Shown here: one piece after another, positions 60,427-64,000 of the stretch
Layout: every line of letters starts with the position of its first letter
Numbering within the stretch: position 1 is the first letter of the stretch
Assembly: GCA_028289545.1 (NCBI GenBank)
Contig: JANQPG010000032.1
Location: 151,799 to 215,798, forward strand
Reading direction: 5' to 3'
Length of the DNA stretch: 64,000 nt
From: Woeseiaceae bacterium
Lineage (GTDB): Bacteria > Pseudomonadota > Gammaproteobacteria > Steroidobacterales > Woeseiaceae
Notes under the pieces: generated by a model
Told to the model about the DNA's origin: nothing
The model's input: only the letters and a program-made list of their open reading frames with translations
The model's database searches: none
Program-made: the position numbers and the translations under genes

Positions 60427-61197
60427 CTAGTCAGTCCAACTTTTTACGTCGGTAATCGTGAGATTACGGTGTTGAGCAAAAGTCCCATAGACAAGGTACC
60501 GGTTCGGATGAACGGAGAAGTAATACTCGTGGACGAATGGACGTCTTTCACCGACCCCAATACTACGAACACAGAGTTTGTCGGCATCAAGATTTTTCTT
60601 CCGGGACGCGGTGTCAATGACGGTATCACGATGCGATAGCAGCGATGCCACCGCCATGTCGGGAATCTTACCTTCCAGCAGAACATAGTTACTTGCACTG
60701 TACTCCTTGCACGAGTGCGTACCGGGCTCCAACAATCTGACCAGAAAAGACTGTCCTTCAGCCCTCGGATTCGCCCAGTGCTCATCGAGACCGGCTTGCC
60801 AATTTGCCTTGATCTTGCAGAGCGATTCGCCAACGAGTACCGGATCGAACAAGACGACGACACGCCGATTGAAAACGGCCCCATCCTCCGAAACCCCGAC
60901 GTCGTCTTGTTCTTCGACAGAACAGATTGCCCGGTTGAACTGTTCGAAGCTGGCATGCATCTCGAGCACCCCGGCTGGCAGTTCGGAAGATGTATCGAGC
61001 AGCCGCATCGCGTCTGCGCCGCTCCTTCGGATCACTTCGAAACAGTTGCTAACGGGCGGGCTTGGGAGGGCGAGAATCGGCGCGCAGTTCTTGTCGTCAG
61101 CAAGGCTGGTCGAGGTCAGCAGGAACGTGATCAATACAGCACGGACAAGTAGGTGCCGCCGACTCACGATTGGTTGCGCGCATCCAGGTGCGGTCAT
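60427..61197 (-). CDS. Exported protein of unknown function (cysteine-rich)
   Basis: 256 residues from ATG 61197. The N-terminus (RRHLLVRAVLITFLLTSTSLADDKNC) is a Sec signal with a longish n-region. The mature protein has about six cysteines and no motif I recognise. Regions such as EQFNRAICSVEEQDDVGVSEDG and GTHSCKEYSASNYVLLEG look like disulfide-bonded beta domains. It lies immediately upstream of the metalloprotease in the same direction (31 bases between them), so the two may form an operon in which one assists or is a substrate of the other. Composition is low in GC relative to the flanks. Confidence 0.65.
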   Translation of the reverse strand: MTAPGCAQPIVSRRHLLVRAVLITFLLTSTSLADDKNCAPILALPSPPVSNCFEVIRRSGADAMRLLDTSSELPAGVLEMHASFEQFNRAICSVEEQDDVGVSEDGAVFNRRVVVLFDPVLVGESLCKIKANWQAGLDEHWANPRAEGQSFLVRLLEPGTHSCKEYSASNYVLLEGKIPDMAVASLLSHRDTVIDTASRKKNLDADKLCVRSIGVGERRPFVHEYYFSVHPNRYLVYGTFAQHRNLTITDVKSWTD

Positions 61198-61436
61198 CGG
61201 GGTTGCGCCACTGCGGATTCAGGCTGTGCCGATTCATAGCTATTGAGGAGAGCTACAAAGAAGGCGTCTTCGATGAGTTTTCGTTCACTGTCGCCCGGTG
61301 GCGGCGGGAACGTACGGTTTTGCCAGGCTCGCACTGAGGTCATCTTTGCCTCCACTACCGGCTATTGCCATAAACCCATTAAGGGCTCGCCGGCTTTGGA
61401 TAAGGAGCATAGTCGGCGAGAGCTCATCGGACACCC

Positions 61437-61910
61437 CTAACGACGAACTCGACGTTCGATCACGATGCCAACAAGACCTGGGAAAAGGTTAGCATATTCG
61501 AGAACAGGCTGTTCGGCAGCCCGGCCTCGAGAACCTACGAGCGTTTGGGCATTCGGACGCTGCCGGCTGGTTTGTTCACGGTACTTGTGACGAGTCTTCG
61601 CTGTCATGCGACTCCGGTAACGCTGCAAGAATCCAGCCTGGAGCAACCGCTCAAGAAACCTCGACGGCTGCAATTTGGAACGCGAACCGGGTAGCCGCCT
61701 CAGAAAGGCTGGAATCTGTCGCTGGCGGTCGTACTCGACGAGTTTTTCGCAAAGCGTCGAGAAGTAGTTGCTGACCGACTCCCGCTCCTTCTCCGAGATC
61801 CAGTTGTCGTTCTCAACGTCAAGGTTTTGCAATCGAGCCAGACAAATCTCAGCCACTCCCGATTGGCCGGGCGGGACCCGCAAACTACCGTGTGTCCCGT
61901 CCCACTTCAT
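61437..61910 (-). CDS. Short protein coupled to comM, function unknown, doubtful
   Basis: 157 residues. Its ATG at 61910 overlaps the comM stop by four bases (ATGA), a sign of real translation. The sequence (LARLQNLDVENDNWISEKERESVSNYFSTLCEKLVEYDRQRQIPAFLRRLPG) is helical and charged, then becomes very Arg-rich with no recognised family. It may be a decayed gene fused to a chance frame. The region from 61198 to 61436 holds no supported gene. Confidence 0.4.
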   Translation of the reverse strand: MKWDGTHGSLRVPPGQSGVAEICLARLQNLDVENDNWISEKERESVSNYFSTLCEKLVEYDRQRQIPAFLRRLPGSRSKLQPSRFLERLLQAGFLQRYRSRMTAKTRHKYREQTSRQRPNAQTLVGSRGRAAEQPVLEYANLFPGLVGIVIERRVRR

Positions 61911-63394
61911 TGCTCCCGAAAACTCAACGCCTCGGCCACATGCGAAGCTTCGATATCGTCGACCGCTTGCAAATCCGCCAAGGTCCGCGCCACGCGTGTC
62001 GTGCGATGCATGCCGCGTGCCGACAGCCCCAGCGCGTCGGCCGCGTGTTCCAAGAGCTGCCAGCTGCCGTCGTCGAGCGGGCAGTGTTGCTCCGTGGCTT
62101 TTGCGCTCAAGCGCGCGTTGACGACACCCTGCCGCTCGAGCTGCCGGGTCCGCGCTGCCTCGACACGCTGCCGAACTGCGGCGCTCGACTCTTCCCGCGT
62201 CGTGCCGCGGAATAACGACGCCTTCGGCCGCGGCACGTCGACCTTGAGATCGATACGATCAAGCAACGGCCCCGAGATCCGCGCCCGGTAGTTCGCGACC
62301 CGATCGCCGCTGCAGCGGCACTGGCCCAGGCTGTCGCCCAGGTAGCCGCAGGGGCAGGGGTTCATGGCGGCAACAAGCTGGAATCGTGCCGGGAAATCCA
62401 CCTGCGCGTTGACGCGCGACACACTGATCACGCCCGTTTCCATCGGCTCGCGTAACACTTCCAGCACGTGACGGCTAAACTCGGGCAACTCGTCGAGAAA
62501 CAGCACGCCGTTGTGCGCGCGGGAAATCTCCCCGGGTCTCGGGCCCGAGCCACCGCCGACCAGAGCCGGCGCCGACGCCGTGTGATGCGGCGACCGAAAC
62601 GGGCGCTGTCGCCACGCGGCGAGGGCTGGATGATGTTCCAGCACGGATTCGATCGCGAGCGTCTCCAGCGCGTCGTCCTCGCTCAAGACCGGCAGTAGAC
62701 CGGGCAGGCAGCGCGCCAGCAGACTCTTGCCCGTGCCGGGCGGCCCGGATAACAGGAGGTTATGGCCGCCTGCCGCCGCAATCTCCAGCGCGCGTTTTGG
62801 CCGGGCCTGACCGCGCACCTCGGCCAGTTCGGCGTGCGTGCGCACGGCTTTGCCTACAGCGGTTCGTGGTGCAGCCGTTATTAAAGAGTGTCCGGTCAGG
62901 TGAGCGGTCACCTCGGAGAGTGTCTTCGCTGCATAGACGCCGTCGTGCGCAAACGCCGCCTCGCCGGCACTTGATGATGGCACCAGCATCACGTGTCCCG
63001 CATCGCGGGCCCGAAGCGCGGCAGGCAACAGCGCCGACACGTGCCTGAGTTCGCCGTCGAGCGCCAGCTCACCATAAACCTCGAAGTCCTCGAGCGCTTT
63101 CTGCGGCACCGAGCGCATCGCCACGAGGATGCCGAGCGCAATGGCGAGATCGAAGCGCCCGCCCGACTTGGGCATGTCCGCCGGGCCCAGGCTGACCGTA
63201 ATGCGCTCCTGGGGAAACCGGAAGCCCGAGTTGATGAGCGCGCCACGCACGCGATCCTTGCTCTCGCGCACGGCCGTCTCGGCCATACCCGAAACCGAAA
63301 ACGACGGCAGGCCGCCGGACAAAAACACCTCGACGCGAACGCGCGGCGCCTCGACCCCCAATGACGCCCGACTGTAGACGATACCGATACTCAA
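61907..63394 (-). CDS. comM: YifB/ComM-type Mg-chelatase-like AAA+ ATPase (natural transformation helicase)
   Basis: 495 residues, the family's normal length. The N-terminal Lon-substrate-binding-like domain (SVSGMAETAVRESKDRVRGALINSGFRFP) is followed by the AAA+ core: Walker A SGPPGTGKSLLARCLPG, Walker B NGVLFLDELPEFSRHVLEVLREP, then MNPCPCGYLGDSLGQCRCSGD with a cysteine cluster that may bind metal, and a C-terminal helical domain. ComM is a hexameric branch-migration helicase that aids integration of transformed DNA. The start is TTG 63394 with no ATG option. It precedes UbiK in the typical gammaproteobacterial order. The 3' end is partly duplicated at 58698-58766. Confidence 0.93.
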   Translation of the reverse strand: MSIGIVYSRASLGVEAPRVRVEVFLSGGLPSFSVSGMAETAVRESKDRVRGALINSGFRFPQERITVSLGPADMPKSGGRFDLAIALGILVAMRSVPQKALEDFEVYGELALDGELRHVSALLPAALRARDAGHVMLVPSSSAGEAAFAHDGVYAAKTLSEVTAHLTGHSLITAAPRTAVGKAVRTHAELAEVRGQARPKRALEIAAAGGHNLLLSGPPGTGKSLLARCLPGLLPVLSEDDALETLAIESVLEHHPALAAWRQRPFRSPHHTASAPALVGGGSGPRPGEISRAHNGVLFLDELPEFSRHVLEVLREPMETGVISVSRVNAQVDFPARFQLVAAMNPCPCGYLGDSLGQCRCSGDRVANYRARISGPLLDRIDLKVDVPRPKASLFRGTTREESSAAVRQRVEAARTRQLERQGVVNARLSAKATEQHCPLDDGSWQLLEHAADALGLSARGMHRTTRVARTLADLQAVDDIEASHVAEALSFREQ

Positions 63395-63456
63395 CGCGGC
63401 CCTCCCTGGCTACGTGGTCGCGGCGCCCTCTTGTTCTCCGCGGCGCGGTCGGCGGA

Positions 63457-63732
63457 TCAGTCGACGGCGTCGAGTTCCTTGAGACGCGCCTCCAGCACCT
63501 CGAGCTTCTCGCGCGTTCGCTCCAGCACGGCCTGCTGCAGCTCGAACTCCTCGCGGGTAACGAGATCCATGCGCCGCAAGCCACCGGCCAGCGCCGCCTT
63601 GAAGTTCGCCTCCGCGTCCGATTTCAGATTGCCGAGCTCGCGAGGCAGGGCGTCGATCAAGCGTGCCGCCAGCCCGTCGATTGACGAGTGGGTTGCCGAC
63701 TCATTCGACGATTCATTTGACGATTTATCCAT
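63457..63732 (-). CDS. ubiK: Ubiquinone biosynthesis accessory factor UbiK (YqiC)
   Basis: 91 residues from ATG 63732. An upstream frame to 63921 is rejected because it adds an unconserved Arg-rich start. The sequence (SIDGLAARLIDALPRELGNLKSDAEANFKAALAGGLRRMDLVTREEFELQQAVLERTREKLEVLEARLKELD) is the membrane-fusogenic coiled-coil UbiK family, a short lipid-binding protein that helps the aerobic ubiquinone pathway. It sits between comM and a nitrogen-regulated operon, as in many gammaproteobacteria. Confidence 0.92.
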   Translation of the reverse strand: MDKSSNESSNESATHSSIDGLAARLIDALPRELGNLKSDAEANFKAALAGGLRRMDLVTREEFELQQAVLERTREKLEVLEARLKELDAVD

Positions 63733-63800
63733 GCGCACTTGATACCGAAACGGCCGGGTAAAGACCAGCTGAATTCGCGGCGTTTGCGGCGGCTTTTGCC

Positions 63801-63848
63801 TGATCACTATCGGTGCAGCGCAAGAAAAGCGCGCACCACGCCAGTGCA
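63801..63848 (+). promoter_or_regulatory. Two NtrC-like binding sites upstream of a sigma-54 promoter
   Basis: CGCACCACGCCAGTGCA (63832-63848) matches the NtrC consensus TGCACCA-N3-TGGTGCA at 11 of 14 fixed positions. TGATCACTATCGGTGCA (63801-63817) keeps the right half-site (GGTGCA). The spacing fits enhancer action on the promoter at 63903-63918. Confidence 0.5.
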
Positions 63849-63902
63849 GCACCAAATAGGTACACGTGTTACTGCGTTGTTTCGTAACTGCTTTTCCCAA
63901 TC

Positions 63903-63918
63903 TGGCACGAATGCTGCT
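63903..63918 (+). promoter_or_regulatory. Sigma-54 (RpoN) promoter for the edge gene
   Basis: TGGCACGAATGCTGCT: the GG and GC elements are exactly ten bases apart, with the TGGCAC consensus intact. Predicted start near 63929, 30 bases before the ATG at 63959. Together with the NtrC-like sites this suggests control by nitrogen limitation. Confidence 0.6.
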
Positions 63919-63958
63919 CAAAACACGGCCGGGGGCAAAACTTCATGTTTCGGAGCGA

Positions 63959-64000
63959 ATGATGAAAAGCACACTTACCGCCACGCTGATGCTGGCACTA
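63959..64000 (+). CDS. Exported protein, N-terminus only (cut by the right edge)
   Basis: Starts ATGATGAAAAGC at 63959 (or ATG 63962) and encodes MMKSTLTATLMLAL, a signal peptide start, with CGGAG upstream. In many gammaproteobacteria the gene after ubiK at this position is a TorF-family putative porin, followed by glnK and amtB; the sigma-54/NtrC promoter agrees with this. The assignment is by context only, because 14 residues are visible. Confidence 0.5.
   Translation, partial: MMKSTLTATLMLAL

Noticed and set aside
61243..61440. Short rightward frame (about 65 codons) between the secreted protein and the doubtful gene beside comM
   Set aside because: Starts with TTG, no recognisable family, composition and residues look random; the purine-rich site before it does not fit well. 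May be part of the decayed region next to comM.
1..64000. CRISPR array, tRNA/rRNA genes, prophage or insertion sequence
   Set aside because: No regular spaced repeats, no structural RNA pattern, no integrase, transposase or capsid genes were seen on either strand.

Overview
The window looks like chromosomal DNA of a GC-rich, free-living gammaproteobacterium. The evidence is a ComM/YifB - UbiK pair followed by a sigma-54/NtrC-type promoter at the right edge, polyamine catabolism genes of the PuuA/PuuB and spermidine dehydrogenase type, two TonB-dependent receptors, and several TPR-sulfotransferases of the kind common in marine heterotrophs. The exact lineage is inference; no rRNA, tRNA, prophage, IS element or CRISPR array was seen.

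Layout. (1) 1-4130: a probable operon of two spermidine dehydrogenase-like FAD enzymes around an aldehyde dehydrogenase. (2) 4347-5879: a secreted protein with a polyproline tail and its own promoter, closed by a strong hairpin. (3) 5949-13055: five leftward genes forming one putative transcription unit. In order of transcription they are an FtsI-like protein that has lost all three penicillin-binding motifs, an FtsW/RodA-like protein that has lost the catalytic aspartate, a SIR2-like + TIR protein, a membrane-tethered STAND NTPase with a C-terminal sulfatase-modifying-factor (FGE) fold, and a three-TM membrane protein. This is the most unusual part of the window and a candidate undescribed conflict or surveillance system. 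The SEDS/PBP genes are visibly richer in A+T than their surroundings. (4) 13205-23938: amine catabolism genes (two PuuB-like oxidases, a membrane protein, an AraC-type regulator with an NTF2-like domain, a sodium/solute symporter, a GcvT-like protein, two phytoene-desaturase-like oxidoreductases). (5) 24127-42904: TPR-sulfotransferases (three), a TPR-2OG oxygenase, an Asp/Asn hydroxylase-like enzyme, a propeller-like protein and two TonB receptors, with MTHFR-like and PuuA-like (glutamine synthetase family) genes and a methyltransferase between them. (6) 42924-52519: mixed housekeeping and accessory genes, including a molybdopterin oxidoreductase, a cytochrome c, an alpha/beta hydrolase, an HxlR regulator with a shared operator upstream of a MipA/OmpV porin, an SDR, and an Ada-like alkyltransferase. 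(7) 52705-61910: secreted and surface proteins, including a 1420-residue hydrolase-VWA-barrel fusion, a zincin metalloprotease and small secreted paralogues. The right part of this block is less GC-rich and carries a displaced copy of the comM 3' end, suggesting insertion next to comM. (8) 61907-64000: comM, ubiK and a nitrogen-type promoter in front of an exported protein cut by the window edge.

The polyamine genes plausibly work together. Amines enter through the symporter. Spermidine is cleaved to 4-aminobutyraldehyde, which the aldehyde dehydrogenase oxidises, while PuuA- and PuuB-like enzymes handle gamma-glutamylated amines. The five-gene system would link an inert mimic of the septal peptidoglycan synthase in the membrane to an NTPase switch and a TIR effector; this is a hypothesis built from motif losses and gene order.
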